36,870 bases of DNA from positions 1 to 36,870 of the forward strand of contig WLRQ01000024.1 of the NCBI GenBank assembly GCA_009697815.1, written 5' to 3'. This document shows, piece after piece, positions 24,997 through 34,311 of this stretch (position 1 is the stretch's first letter; each line of letters starts with the position of its first letter). Source of the stretch: Actinomycetota bacterium. GTDB taxonomy: Bacteria; Actinomycetota; Actinomycetes; S36-B12; CAIYMF01. The notes beneath the pieces were generated by a model. That model worked only from the letters and a program-made list of their open reading frames with translations, had not been told where the DNA came from and ran no database searches. The position numbers were made by a program, and so were the translations under genes.

Positions 24997-25653
24997 TCAG
25001 TCGCCGAGAAGGTCCTCGAGCGCCTGCTCCTGATCGGGTGAGGCGACAAAGAGGAGTTCGTCGCCTGATTCGAGTGAGTCGTCAGGGCTGGGGGAGATCA
25101 CGCGGGTGTCGCGGATGATCGCCACCAATGCCGTGTCAGTGGGGAATTGGACCTCGGCGACTCGCGACCCCACGACGGCCGAAGTCGCGGACAGCGTGAG
25201 TTCGACCAGGTTGGCGTTGCCCTGCCGGAACGTGAACAACCGCACGAGATCACCAACGGTGACGGCCTCCTCGACGAGCGCTGACATCATGCGCGGTGTG
25301 GACACCGCGACGTCGACACCCCACGATTCGTCGAACATCCACTCGTTCTTGGGGTGGTTCACGCGCGCCACTACTCGGGGCACGCCGTACTCGGTTTTCG
25401 CCAGCAGCGAGACCACAAGGTTGACCTTGTCATCTCCCGTAGCCGCGATGAGCACCTGACATGACGGCAGATCTGCGTCGTCCAAGACGGCGATCTCGCA
25501 GGTATCGCCGAGCAGGACCTGTGCCCCCGGCACGACATCAGGGCGGGCCTTGGCCGAATCGCGGTCGATCAGCAGTACCTGGTGGTCGTTGCTGAGCAGT
25601 TCCCTGGCGATTGCTCGGCCAACCTTGCCGGCACCGGCTATGGCGACGCGCAT
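24997..25653 (-). CDS. TrkA-family potassium uptake regulatory protein (RCK_N/RCK_C), second of pair
   Basis: 218 residues. An N-terminal Rossmann RCK_N domain (MRVAIAGAGKVGRAIARELL, with the GxGxxG NAD-binding motif; Asp31 ends strand 2 in VLLIDRDS) is followed by an RCK_C domain (about 135-218, LVELTLSATSAVVGSRVAEV). Such proteins gate Trk/Ktr potassium channels by binding nucleotides. The start overlaps the stop of the upstream paralogue by 1 nt (TGATG), so the two are translated together; the pair resembles ceoB/ceoC of Mycobacterium. No TrkH/KtrB channel is nearby; the APC permease across the divergent promoter is a possible partner. Confidence 0.9.
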   Translation of the reverse strand: MRVAIAGAGKVGRAIARELLSNDHQVLLIDRDSAKARPDVVPGAQVLLGDTCEIAVLDDADLPSCQVLIAATGDDKVNLVVSLLAKTEYGVPRVVARVNHPKNEWMFDESWGVDVAVSTPRMMSALVEEAVTVGDLVRLFTFRQGNANLVELTLSATSAVVGSRVAEVQFPTDTALVAIIRDTRVISPSPDDSLESGDELLFVASPDQEQALEDLLGD

Positions 25654-26315
25654 CAGTGGGCCTCCGGTCCGCGCGCGAAGATCTCGGCAAATTCCACGCG
25701 GCGCCTGGGATCGAGGATCACGTGAATGACGTCGTCGGCCTGCACCACCGTGTCGACGTCCGGAATCATGCCTTCTCCGAACCTGGTGATGAATGCGATG
25801 CGTGTGCCGGACTCGCGCTCGAGCCGCGAGGTTCGATGCCCAATCCAGCTCTCGTCGAAGGCCAAAGGCGTGAGGGCGACTCGTCCGGAACTGTCACGCC
25901 ACTCATCTCCGGCGGACTCAGGGAGGATCCGTCTCAGGATCTGATCGGTTTGCCAGGCGACGCTCGCCACCGTCGGGATGCCCAGACGCTGGTAGACCTC
26001 AGCCCGGCGCGGATCGTAGATACGGGCAACGACGTTGGGCACACCGAATGTCTCGCGAGCTACACGCGCGGCGAGGATATTGGAGTTGTCGCCGCTGCTG
26101 ACCGCAGCGAACGCGTCGGCGCGCTCGATCCCAGCGGAGATCAGTCGATCTCGGTCGAACCCGATGCCGGTGATGGTGCTGCCGGCGAAACCCGGGTGGA
26201 GTTTGGTGAAGCTCGAGGCGTCCTGGTCGACGATCGAGACCGAATGTCCGGCTTCGTCGAGGGTGTGCGCGAGCGCCAACCCCACTCGACCGCATCCCAT
26301 GATGACAACGTGCAC
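25653..26315 (-). CDS. TrkA-family potassium uptake regulatory protein, first of pair
   Basis: 220 residues from GTG 26315 (VHVVIMGCGRVGLALAHTLD, GxGxxG motif). RCK_N covers about 1-125, with SIVDQDASSF at the end of strand 2, and RCK_C covers about 140-220. The frame continues upstream to 26465 but overlaps the divergent permease gene and shows no further similarity. TAGCGT lies 7 nt upstream of GTG 26315, suggesting a leaderless transcript. It differs clearly from its downstream partner, so the pair probably form a hetero-octameric ring or each has its own role. Confidence 0.9.
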   Translation of the reverse strand: MHVVIMGCGRVGLALAHTLDEAGHSVSIVDQDASSFTKLHPGFAGSTITGIGFDRDRLISAGIERADAFAAVSSGDNSNILAARVARETFGVPNVVARIYDPRRAEVYQRLGIPTVASVAWQTDQILRRILPESAGDEWRDSSGRVALTPLAFDESWIGHRTSRLERESGTRIAFITRFGEGMIPDVDTVVQADDVIHVILDPRRRVEFAEIFARGPEAH

Positions 26316-26379
26316 GAGGCCGACGCTACACGGTGCTGCGGCGGGGCGATCGCCCGCCAGGGCCGTACAGTTTGCAGAC
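26316..26379. promoter_or_regulatory. Divergent leaderless-type promoters, trkA pair and APC permease
   Basis: Minus strand: TAGCGT (26328 to 26323), 7 nt before GTG 26315. Plus strand: TACAGT (26366-26371), 8 nt before GTG 26380. The 64-bp gap forces the two upstream promoter regions to overlap, so co-regulation is plausible. Confidence 0.4.
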
Positions 26380-28446
26380 GTGTCCAAAGTGTCGGGTTCA
26401 GCGAAGCGACTCCTGGTCGGTCGGGCTCTGTCCAGTGAGCGTCTGAGCGAGACCCTTCTACCCAAGCGGATTGCCCTTCCAGTCTTCGCGTCCGACGCGT
26501 TGTCGTCGAATGCCTACGCCACGCAAGAGATCCTGCTGGTGCTCTCCCTGGGTGGATACGCGCTGTACTCCTACGCCCCGTGGGTCGCTGCCCTCGTAGT
26601 GCTCATCTACACGGTCGTGGTGGCCTCGTACCGACAGAATGTCCACGCCTACCCGAGCGGCGGTGGCGACTACGAGGTCGTGACGAAGAACCTTGGCGCT
26701 AGAGCCGGAGTCTTTGTCGCCAGTGCACTGCTCGTTGACTACGTGCTCACCGTCGCGGTTTCTATCGCGTCGGCAGTGGCCAACCTCGCGTCGGCCTACC
26801 CGGTGATCGGCGATAACAAGGTTGAGTGGGCTGTCGGGGCGATCGTCGTCATCACCCTGATGAACCTGCGCGGGGTGCGCGAGTCCGGGGCCCTGTTCGC
26901 TATCCCGACCTACGGGTTTGTGGTGGGCATCTTCGGGATGCTCGGCTATGCGATCTTCCGGATCTCCACCGGTGACGTGCTGCAGGCCGAGAGCGCTGGG
27001 TGGCAGATCACCCCCGAAGCGGGATTCGGTGGCCTCGCGCTGCTGTTCCTGATTGCCCGGTCGTTCTCCTCGGGTACGACGGCCCTCACCGGTATTGAGG
27101 CCATTGCCAACGGTGTCCCTGCTTTCCGCAAGCCCAAGAGCAAGAACGCGGCGACCACGTTGTTCATGCTCGGGGCGATCGCAATGACGATGTTCTCGGC
27201 GATCACCTGGCTGGCGCTCTATACCAATGTCAAGGTCACTGAGAAGGACATCGATCTTGTCGGGCTGCCCGCGGGTCAGGCACAGAAGACGGTCATCGCA
27301 CAGATCGCCGATGCGGTGTTCGGGCAGTTCACGTTGGGGTTCCTCTACGTGTCGTTCGCCACCGCTCTCATCCTGGCGCTTGCTGCCAACACTGCGTTCA
27401 ACGGGTTCCCGGTGCTGGGGTCGATTCTCGCGCGCGACGGGTATCTGCCTCGGCAACTGCACACGCGCGGAGACCGGCTTGCCTTCTCCAACGGCATCGT
27501 GGTTCTTGCCGGTCTCGCCATCGTTCTTGTCGTCGCCTACAAGGCTGATGTCACTGGCCTGATCCAGCTCTACATCGTCGGGGTATTCGTCTCATTCACG
27601 TTCAGCCAGTTGGGGATGATTCGACATTGGAATGCTCTTCTGCGGGGTGATCCGACCTCGTCGGAACGTCGAACGATGCTGCGCAGCCGCGCCGTCAATG
27701 CCGTCGGTTTCGTGATGACGGGCTCCGTGCTGGTGATCGTCCTGGCCACGAAGTTCACGAAGGGGGCGTGGATCGTCTGCATCGCGATGCCGCTGCTGTA
27801 CCTGCTCATGCAGTCGATTCACAAGCACTACGACCAAGTGCGAGTCGAACTGGCCGCGGACGAGGACGAGACTGTCACCCTGCCGTCGCGCGTCCATGCG
27901 ATCGTCCTCGTGTCGAAGATCCACAAGCCGACCCTTCGCGCGCTCGCATTCGCACGTGCGACTCGCCCGTCGTCGCTCGAGGCGCTTACGGTCGATGTCG
28001 ATCCTGCGGAGACAGCGCATCTCGCCCGTGAATGGGATCGCCGGGCCATTCCTGTGGCACTGAAGGTTCTGGACTCGCCCTACCGTGAGATCACGCGGCC
28101 TGTGCTCGACTACGTGCGCAGCCTGAGCCGTCAAAGCCCGCGCGACCTCGTGGTGGTGTACATCCCCGAATACGTGGTGGGTCGGTGGTGGGAGCAGTTG
28201 TTGCACAACCAGAGCGCACTCCGGCTCAAGGCACGCCTGTTGTTCTCCCCGGGGGTCATGGTGTGCGCTGTGCCGTGGCAACTCGCCTCGAGTGAACTGC
28301 TGGCAGATCGTCCCGAATCAGTCGGTCCTGGAGCTGTTCGTCGCGGTGAGCCCAACAGATCGACACAGGATGCGACGGTGGCGGCCGAGTACGTCGACAA
28401 CTCCCCATCGCCCGGCGCTCCGAGTTCCGAGGGCGAGCGGCTGTGA
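26380..28446 (+). CDS. APC-family permease with C-terminal cytosolic domain
   Basis: About 688 residues from GTG 26380. Residues 25-455 contain about 12 membrane helices of the APC type: FASDALSSNAYATQEILLVL (helix 1 region), SGTTALTGIEAIANGVPAF (helix 6 region) and FSNGIVVLAGLAIVLVVAYK. A soluble C-terminal domain (about 500-650; IVLVSKIHKPTLRALAFARA) has a USP-like or transporter-regulatory look. In actinobacteria this permease adjoins trkA genes and has been proposed as a KUP/KimA-like potassium or amino-acid transporter. KimA-type potassium uptake is my best guess, given the two adjacent RCK proteins (inference). An alternative GTG at 26389 is possible. The stop overlaps the next start as GTGA. 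Confidence 0.85.
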   Translation: MSKVSGSAKRLLVGRALSSERLSETLLPKRIALPVFASDALSSNAYATQEILLVLSLGGYALYSYAPWVAALVVLIYTVVVASYRQNVHAYPSGGGDYEVVTKNLGARAGVFVASALLVDYVLTVAVSIASAVANLASAYPVIGDNKVEWAVGAIVVITLMNLRGVRESGALFAIPTYGFVVGIFGMLGYAIFRISTGDVLQAESAGWQITPEAGFGGLALLFLIARSFSSGTTALTGIEAIANGVPAFRKPKSKNAATTLFMLGAIAMTMFSAITWLALYTNVKVTEKDIDLVGLPAGQAQKTVIAQIADAVFGQFTLGFLYVSFATALILALAANTAFNGFPVLGSILARDGYLPRQLHTRGDRLAFSNGIVVLAGLAIVLVVAYKADVTGLIQLYIVGVFVSFTFSQLGMIRHWNALLRGDPTSSERRTMLRSRAVNAVGFVMTGSVLVIVLATKFTKGAWIVCIAMPLLYLLMQSIHKHYDQVRVELAADEDETVTLPSRVHAIVLVSKIHKPTLRALAFARATRPSSLEALTVDVDPAETAHLAREWDRRAIPVALKVLDSPYREITRPVLDYVRSLSRQSPRDLVVVYIPEYVVGRWWEQLLHNQSALRLKARLLFSPGVMVCAVPWQLASSELLADRPESVGPGAVRRGEPNRSTQDATVAAEYVDNSPSPGAPSSEGERL

Positions 28447-29738
28447 CAGACAAGTCGCCGGTGCGCGGGGACAAGGCCACTGTCAGGGTCGAACGCGTGG
28501 CCCACGGGGGGCATTGCGTCGCCCGCCATGAGGGTCGTGTGCTGTTCGTGCGCCACGCGATACCTGGCGAGGTCGTCGATGTGGTCATCACCGGGGAGGG
28601 CGCGAAAGGCCGCTACCTTCGTGCTGATGCTGTCGCAGTAGTGGAGCCCTCCGACGATCGCGTGGACCCACCATGTGCCCACTCGGGAGCGGGTAAGTGC
28701 GGAGGATGCGATTGGCAACATGTCTCGCTCGAGGCCCAGCGTCGCATGAAGTCTGACGTCCTGCGCGAACAGCTCACGCGTCTCGGGGGTATCGAGTCGA
28801 TCAACGGCGTCCCACTCGAGGAGTCAGTGCGCGTCGAGGCTGTCGCCGGCGACATCGAGGGATTGTCATGGCGCACCCGCGTGCGATACGCGGTCGACGA
28901 GGATGGGTCGCTGGGCTTTCGGCGTAGCCGTTCGCATCGGGTGCAGGTGATCGACTCCTGCCCCCTCGTCACTGATGCGGTCGATAGCACCGACGTCACC
29001 TGGCGACAGTGGCAGGGCGCTGACGAGGTCACGGTGGTCGCCTCGTCCCTGGGTGACCGCGCCGTGGTGATTGACCCACCGGGGTCTGTGCCGTCCGGCG
29101 CGATGCCAGGCCTCCCGGAGGACGTGGTCCTTCCCGGTCGTCGCGGGAGAGGCTGGGTCCGCGAGTTCGCGGGTGGCCGGGAATGGCGGGTGCAGGCCGA
29201 TGGCTTCTGGCAGGTGCATCCTGGTGCGGCCGATGTCCTCGTCGACGCGGTGCGCGAGGCTTTGGCTCCGCGGCCAGGCGAGCACCTGCTCGACCTCTAC
29301 TCGGGGGTGGGGCTCTTCGCTGGATGTCTTGCGGCGGATTTGGGGCCGGAAGGCCGCGTGGATGCCGTCGAGTTCTCAGTGCTCGCCTGTGGGGATGCCC
29401 GACGCAATCTTCATGATCTGCCCCAGGTGCGAATCCATGCCGCTCCGGTCGAGTCATGGCTTGCGGCGTCCGCCGCCGCCGGCCCTGAGGGCGTCACGAG
29501 TGTGGACATCGTCGTACTCGATCCGCCCCGCAACGGCGCGGGTGCTGGGGTACTTGACCGCGTCATGGCCCTCACTCCGCGGGCGGTGGCCTATGTGGCG
29601 TGCGACCCTGCGTCGCTGGGGCGCGATATCGGTCATATGGCAGGCGCCGGATGGACTGTGGGGTCCGTGCGTGGATTCGACTTGTTCCCGATGACCTCAC
29701 ATCTCGAGACCGTGGCACTTCTTCTACCGCCTCGGTGA
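28443..29738 (+). CDS. TrmA/RumA-like class I SAM-dependent RNA methyltransferase with TRAM domain
   Basis: 431 residues. An N-terminal TRAM beta-barrel (about 8-68, VERVAHGGHCVARHEGRVLF) is followed by Cys residues in CAHSGAGKCGGCDWQH and, about 90 residues later, VIDSCPLV, the pattern of the [4Fe-4S] cluster of RumA. The SAM-binding motif is LLDLYSGVGLFAGCLA. The catalytic region has VVLDPPRNGAG and VACDPASLGRDIGHM, with the nucleophilic Cys in CDPASL. It makes 5-methyluridine in rRNA or tRNA; which site cannot be told from the sequence. The GTG overlaps the permease stop, indicating coupling. Confidence 0.92.
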   Translation: MTDKSPVRGDKATVRVERVAHGGHCVARHEGRVLFVRHAIPGEVVDVVITGEGAKGRYLRADAVAVVEPSDDRVDPPCAHSGAGKCGGCDWQHVSLEAQRRMKSDVLREQLTRLGGIESINGVPLEESVRVEAVAGDIEGLSWRTRVRYAVDEDGSLGFRRSRSHRVQVIDSCPLVTDAVDSTDVTWRQWQGADEVTVVASSLGDRAVVIDPPGSVPSGAMPGLPEDVVLPGRRGRGWVREFAGGREWRVQADGFWQVHPGAADVLVDAVREALAPRPGEHLLDLYSGVGLFAGCLAADLGPEGRVDAVEFSVLACGDARRNLHDLPQVRIHAAPVESWLAASAAAGPEGVTSVDIVVLDPPRNGAGAGVLDRVMALTPRAVAYVACDPASLGRDIGHMAGAGWTVGSVRGFDLFPMTSHLETVALLLPPR

Positions 29739-29798
29739 TTGATCGTCGCCCTCACGAGCGACCCCGGACGTGAGAGGGCTACCTAGGCCGATACCATG

Positions 29799-29822
29799 AA
29801 CTATCTTGATGTCGAGATAGTT
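29799..29822. promoter_or_regulatory. Near-perfect 24-bp palindrome upstream of acnA (candidate operator)
   Basis: AACTATCTTGA (29799-29809), TG, then TCGAGATAGTT (29812-29822): the arms match at 10 of 11 positions. A candidate -10, TACCAT (29792-29797), ends just before it, so a bound repressor would block initiation or early elongation. The acnA start codon is 60 nt further on. It is likely the site of a dimeric regulator of central metabolism such as a TetR- or MarR-type factor; the regulator is not identifiable here. Confidence 0.6.
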
Positions 29823-29882
29823 CGCGACGAGACAGCCTCCCGATGACGACTCGGGATCAGGTTCGGCGAAGGGACGCAGGCG

Positions 29883-32543
29883 ATGGCCAGCAAGGACAGT
29901 TTCGGTGCCCGGTCCGACCTCACGGTCGGCGATGCGACGTTCGAGATCTTCCGTATTGACGCGGTAGAGGGATCCTCGCGACTTCCGTTCACGCACAAGG
30001 TCCTGCTCGAGAACCTGTTGCGCACCGAAGACGGTCACAACGTCACGGCCGGGCAGATCGCGACCCTCGGTTCGTGGGACCCTGCCGCTGAGCCGTCCGA
30101 CGAGATCCAGTTCTCACCCGCCCGCGTGATCATGCAGGACTTCACCGGCGTTCCGTGTGTGGTTGACCTCGCCACGATGCGCGAGGCGATGAAGGACCTC
30201 GGGGGAGACCCGAACAAGATCAACCCGCTGGCACCTGCCGAGCTCGTCATCGACCACTCCGTCATCGCAGACTTCTTCGCCACCCCTGAGGCAGCCGGTC
30301 TGAACGTCGAGCTGGAGTACGCGCGCAATCGTGAGCGCTACCAGTTCCTGCGCTGGGGGCAAACGGCGTTCGACGAGTTCAAGGTGGTGCCGCCCAGTCA
30401 CGGAATCGTGCACCAGGTCAACATCGAATCACTCGCTCGTGTGGTCATGGTGCGCAACGGTCAGGCATACCCCGACACCTGCGTCGGCACCGACTCGCAC
30501 ACGACGATGGTCAACGGACTCGGTGTCCTGGGCTGGGGCGTCGGCGGTATCGAGGCGGAGGCCGCGATGCTGGGGCAGCCTGTGTCGATGCTCATCCCGA
30601 CGGTCGTCGGCTTCAAGCTCACCGGGGAGCTCTACGAGGGCGCCAACGCCACGGACCTCGTACTTGTGATCACCGAGATGCTGCGCAAGCACGGAGTCGT
30701 GGGCAAGTTCGTTGAGTTCTATGGCGAGGGCGTCGCTGCAGTGCCCTTGGCCAACCGCGCCACGATCGGCAACATGAGCCCCGAGTATGGCTCTACTGTG
30801 GCCATCTTCGGGATCGACGAGGAGACCCTCAGGTACCTCCGGCTTACCGGGCGGCCCGAGGAGCAGGTTCAGCTCGTCGAGGCCTACGCGAAGGCCCAAG
30901 GTCTTTGGCACGACGCAGCCCATGAGCCGACCTACTCGGAGTACCTCACCCTGGATCTCGGAACGGTGGTGCCCTCGATCGCGGGCCCCAAGCGTCCCCA
31001 GGACCGCGTGTCGCTGACCGAAGCCAAGACCGCGTTCGCCTCGGCGCTGTCGGCGTACACCACCGAGCCCGACCGCACGGCCAGCTTCGAGATCGACGGT
31101 CAGTCGGTCACGATCGGCCACGGCGCCGTCACCATCGCCTCGATCACCTCGTGCACCAATACCTCGAACCCTTCAGTGATGATCGCCGCGGGATTGCTCG
31201 CCAAGAGGGCCGTGGAGAAGGGCCTCACCCGGCGCCCCTGGGTCAAGACCACGTTGGCCCCGGGTTCGAAGGTCGTCACCGACTACTACGACGAGGCCGG
31301 GCTCACCCCCTATCTCGACCAACTCGGCTTCAACCTCGTGGGATACGGCTGCACCACGTGCATCGGCAACTCCGGCCCGCTGCCGGAGGTCGTCAGTGAC
31401 GCCATCGACTCAGCGGATCTGGCAGCGGTGGCGGTGCTCTCGGGCAATCGCAACTTCGAGGGCCGGATCAACCCTGACATCAAGATGAACTACCTCGCAT
31501 CGCCGCCGCTCGTCGTCGCCTACGCGATCGCAGGCACGATGGATATCGACATCACGAGTGAGCCTCTCGGTGTCGACCACGATGGACGCCCTGTCTACCT
31601 GCGCGACATCTGGCCGACCCCGCTTGAGGTGCAGACCACCGTCGACTCGTGCATCGATTCCGAGATGTACACCTCGCGGTACGCCGACGTGTTCGCCGGT
31701 GATGCACGGTGGCAGTCACTCCCGACGCCCACCGGCAATACATTCGAATGGGCCCCGGACTCCACATACGTTCGCAAGCCCCCGTACTTCGATGGCATGG
31801 GGGCAACCCCGGACCCCGTTACTGACATCGTCGGCGCGCGGGTGCTGGCCAAGCTCGGCGACTCAGTCACAACAGACCACATCAGCCCCGCGGGCTCCAT
31901 CAAGGCAGATACCCCTGCCGGCCACTATCTGAACAACCACGGTGTCGACCGGAAGGATTTCAACTCCTACGGATCGCGCCGAGGTAACCATGAGGTCATG
32001 ATTCGCGGCACGTTCGCCAACATTCGCCTCCGCAACCAACTCCTTGATGGCGTCGAAGGTGGGTACACCCGCGACTTCACCCGGGAAGGCTCGCCGCAGT
32101 CGTTCATTTACGACGCCGCGCAGTCCTACGCGGCCTTGGAGATCCCGCTCATGATTCTGGCGGGGAAGGAGTACGGCTCGGGCTCATCCCGCGACTGGGC
32201 AGCGAAGGGCACGGCACTTCTGGGGGTAGCCGCAGTGATCGCGGAGTCCTACGAGCGGATCCACCGCTCCAACCTCATCGGTATGGGCGTGCTGCCCCTG
32301 CAGTACCCGGCGGGGTCGACTGCTGATTCTCTGGGCCTCGATGGCACCGAGACTTTCTCCGTGACGGGCGTGACCGAACTCAATGAGCACCGGACACCGA
32401 GCACGGTCAGGGTAGAGGCGCGCAAGGACGACGGATCCTTGGTGGCTTTCGACGCGATTCTGCGCATCGACACCCCTGGCGAGGCCGACTACTACCGCAA
32501 CGGCGGCATCCTTCAGTACGTCCTGCGTTCACTCGTAGGCTGA
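29883..32543 (+). CDS. acnA: Aconitate hydratase A
   Basis: 886 residues, a full-length AcnA/IRP-type aconitase that isomerises citrate to isocitrate through cis-aconitate in the TCA cycle. [4Fe-4S] ligands are Cys424 ([14 protein letters not shown]) and Cys490/Cys493 ([14 protein letters not shown]). An N-terminal catalytic section shows [23 protein letters not shown]-type sequence, and a C-terminal swivel domain holds [19 protein letters not shown] 29883 has AAGGG 9 nt upstream. A near-perfect palindrome 60 bp upstream suggests repression. It stands alone after the methyltransferase gene (144-bp gap); a small conserved gene follows by 60 bp. Confidence 0.97.
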   Translation: MASKDSFGARSDLTVGDATFEIFRIDAVEGSSRLPFTHKVLLENLLRTEDGHNVTAGQIATLGSWDPAAEPSDEIQFSPARVIMQDFTGVPCVVDLATMREAMKDLGGDPNKINPLAPAELVIDHSVIADFFATPEAAGLNVELEYARNRERYQFLRWGQTAFDEFKVVPPSHGIVHQVNIESLARVVMVRNGQAYPDTCVGTDSHTTMVNGLGVLGWGVGGIEAEAAMLGQPVSMLIPTVVGFKLTGELYEGANATDLVLVITEMLRKHGVVGKFVEFYGEGVAAVPLANRATIGNMSPEYGSTVAIFGIDEETLRYLRLTGRPEEQVQLVEAYAKAQGLWHDAAHEPTYSEYLTLDLGTVVPSIAGPKRPQDRVSLTEAKTAFASALSAYTTEPDRTASFEIDGQSVTIGHGAVTIASITSCTNTSNPSVMIAAGLLAKRAVEKGLTRRPWVKTTLAPGSKVVTDYYDEAGLTPYLDQLGFNLVGYGCTTCIGNSGPLPEVVSDAIDSADLAAVAVLSGNRNFEGRINPDIKMNYLASPPLVVAYAIAGTMDIDITSEPLGVDHDGRPVYLRDIWPTPLEVQTTVDSCIDSEMYTSRYADVFAGDARWQSLPTPTGNTFEWAPDSTYVRKPPYFDGMGATPDPVTDIVGARVLAKLGDSVTTDHISPAGSIKADTPAGHYLNNHGVDRKDFNSYGSRRGNHEVMIRGTFANIRLRNQLLDGVEGGYTRDFTREGSPQSFIYDAAQSYAALEIPLMILAGKEYGSGSSRDWAAKGTALLGVAAVIAESYERIHRSNLIGMGVLPLQYPAGSTADSLGLDGTETFSVTGVTELNEHRTPSTVRVEARKDDGSLVAFDAILRIDTPGEADYYRNGGILQYVLRSLVG

Positions 32544-32603
32544 CCGCGGCCAGGATCTCCGCCCTGCCCTAGGGCATCACGCTTCACACCTCGATGGGGT
32601 CTC

Positions 32604-32978
32604 ATGGCTCAGTCGGTCTCGCCACCGGGTTGGCCTCGTGAGGTGCGCCCGCCTGATGTGGCCGACTGGCAGGAGGGCGCCCTCTCTTGGCTGCTCGATC
32701 AGTGCCCGCCGGACTATCGGGCACACGAGGTGCTCCGGCGCCATCCACTCGTGATCGCCCGGTTCGCGGCCCATCACGTGGAGGCCGCGCTGGTCGGCGC
32801 GCGCGCAGCGTACGCAGGTGCCCGAAGGGAACTTGGCGAACACGTCGCACCCGAGGTACTCGACTCAGCCCTGCGCGCGCTTGAGGCTGAAGGTGCGCGG
32901 CTTGCCCGGACGGCACGCGCCGTGGCTCTCGTGGAAGAGGCCTTGCACGGCAGTCGCTGGCGTCCTCGGCTCAACTGA
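32604..32978 (+). CDS. Conserved actinobacterial hypothetical protein
   Basis: 124 residues, soluble. The N-terminal half is WPxxVxPPDVADWQEGALSWLLDQCPPDYR, a compact pattern that I recall from a conserved actinobacterial hypothetical family; the C-terminal half is Ala/Arg-rich helix (RARRELGEHVAPEVLDSALRALE, broken by length). It ends HGSRWRPRLN. No domain, metal site or signal sequence can be recognised. It lies 60 bp after acnA on the same strand and may be read from the same transcript. The function is unknown. Confidence 0.75.
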   Translation: MAQSVSPPGWPREVRPPDVADWQEGALSWLLDQCPPDYRAHEVLRRHPLVIARFAAHHVEAALVGARAAYAGARRELGEHVAPEVLDSALRALEAEGARLARTARAVALVEEALHGSRWRPRLN

Positions 32979-33210
32979 CTCTGGACATCTGGACCGAATC
33001 TGGGCAAATCACACCTGTGATTCACCGCGTGATCAAATTGTTATCTCAGACAACGAATTCTTGATCCATTCAGGGGGCAACGAATCTTTGGCCGCAATAT
33101 GTTCGCGCTGGCAACATTCATAAGATCCGTCGTTGACGGGTCGGTTGCGCCCTCCCGGGTGGCTCACCCGGATTCACTGGCGCGGGGAATCCGTGCGAGA
33201 GAGGACGACC
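32979..33210 (+). promoter_or_regulatory. Promoter/operator region of the sugar ABC importer operon
   Basis: A 232-bp gap, visibly AT-richer than its surroundings from about 33005 to 33126. It contains the inverted repeat AATCAC-ACCT-GTGATT (33007-33022), distant arms GATCAA (33031-33036) and TTGATC (33061-33066), and the direct repeats CAACGAATTCTTG (33051-33063) and CAACGAATCTTTG (33078-33090), 27 bp apart start to start. TAAGAT at 33121-33126 is a good -10 candidate without a clear -35, as expected for a regulated promoter. The ROK-type regulator encoded at the end of the window is the obvious candidate to bind here (inference). Confidence 0.5.
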
Positions 33211-34305
33211 ATGAGCAAGCGATCATTGGCCATCATTGCCGCGGCAGCGATGACACTCACGTTGGCGGCCTGCAGTAGCAGCAGCGAGCCTTCCACCTCG
33301 TCGAGCGCTGCAGCCTCCGGCAAGGTCGGCGTCATTCTCCCCGACGCCACCACCTCACCGCGCTGGGAGAGCAACGACCGTCCGAGCCTCGAGAAGGCGT
33401 TTGACGCGGCGGGAGTGACCTACGACATCCAGAACGCCACAAAGGACGCCACGAAGTTCAGCTCGATCTGTGACGCCATGATCGCCGAGAAGGTTGACGT
33501 GCTCATGATCGTCAACATCGATTCGGCAAGCGGGGCCGCGTGCGAGAAGAACGCAACCGCAGCCGGAATCAAGAGCATCGACTACGACCGCCTCACTCTG
33601 AACGGCACCGCGAGCTACTACGTGTCGTTCGACAACGTGCAGGTGGGCAAGTTGATGGGCGACGGACTCATTGCCTGTCTCACGGCCGCGGGCAAGACGA
33701 AGGCGAACGTGGTGTACATCAACGGCGACCCGACCGATAACAACGCGAAGTTGTTCAAGGAGGGCTACGCGGGGGCCGTGCAGCCAAAGATCGATTCGGG
33801 TGACTACAAGCTCGTCGGAGACCAGACCGGGAAGTGGTCGGCGACAGAGGCCCAGACAGTGTTTGAGCAGATGTACACCCAGAACCAGGGCAAGATCGAT
33901 GGCGCGGTTGTGGCGAATGACACCATGGCCGGCGGAACGGCCATCGTCCTGGCGAAGAACGGTCTCGCTAAGAGCGTGCCGATCACCGGCCAGGATGCCT
34001 CTGACGAAGGACTGCAGCGGGTCATGGCCGGAACTCAGTGCGGCACCGTGTTCAAGGATGTCAACCTCGAAGCTGACCTTGCTGCCAAGCTTGCGATCGG
34101 CATCATCAAGGGCGACGGCTCGGATGTGGCGCTCGCGACGGCGAAGATCAACAACGAGGTTGCGGACATTGGTGCCGCGTATGCGACACCGGTGTGGGTG
34201 ACCCAGGCCAACATCAAGGCCCCGTTCGACGCCGGATACGCCACCGCGGCGAAGGTGTGCGTGGGCGATACCGCGGCACTCTGCACGAAGTTCAGCATTT
34301 CCTGA
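33211..34305 (+). CDS. Sugar ABC transporter substrate-binding lipoprotein, XylF-like
   Basis: 364 residues. Signal peptide MSKRSLAIIAAAAMTLTLAAC ends in a lipobox (LTLAAC), so the protein is anchored by a lipid on Cys21, and a Ser-rich linker follows. The mature part is a periplasmic-binding-protein type 1 fold: KVGVILPDATTSPRWESNDRP (about 46-66, the opening of XylF-type proteins), DVLMIVNIDSASGAACEKNA, VVYINGDPTDNNAKLFKEGY, and GAVVANDTMAGGTAIVLAKNG. Likely ligands are pentoses such as xylose or related sugars; the sugar cannot be set from the sequence. ATG 33211 has GAGG 7 nt upstream. A strong hairpin follows its stop, so it is likely expressed more than the ATPase and permease genes. 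Confidence 0.88.
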   Translation: MSKRSLAIIAAAAMTLTLAACSSSSEPSTSSSAAASGKVGVILPDATTSPRWESNDRPSLEKAFDAAGVTYDIQNATKDATKFSSICDAMIAEKVDVLMIVNIDSASGAACEKNATAAGIKSIDYDRLTLNGTASYYVSFDNVQVGKLMGDGLIACLTAAGKTKANVVYINGDPTDNNAKLFKEGYAGAVQPKIDSGDYKLVGDQTGKWSATEAQTVFEQMYTQNQGKIDGAVVANDTMAGGTAIVLAKNGLAKSVPITGQDASDEGLQRVMAGTQCGTVFKDVNLEADLAAKLAIGIIKGDGSDVALATAKINNEVADIGAAYATPVWVTQANIKAPFDAGYATAAKVCVGDTAALCTKFSIS

Positions 34306-34311
34306 GTGCGC

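Noticed and set aside
26035-26379. Upstream extension of the APC permease frame across the trkA gene
   Set aside because: It is antisense to a well-supported TrkA-family gene and shows no membrane or family signal.
26458-27462. Minus-strand open frame of 334 codons
   Set aside because: Shadow of the APC permease; translation is a His/Arg/Glu/Asp-rich string with no domain.
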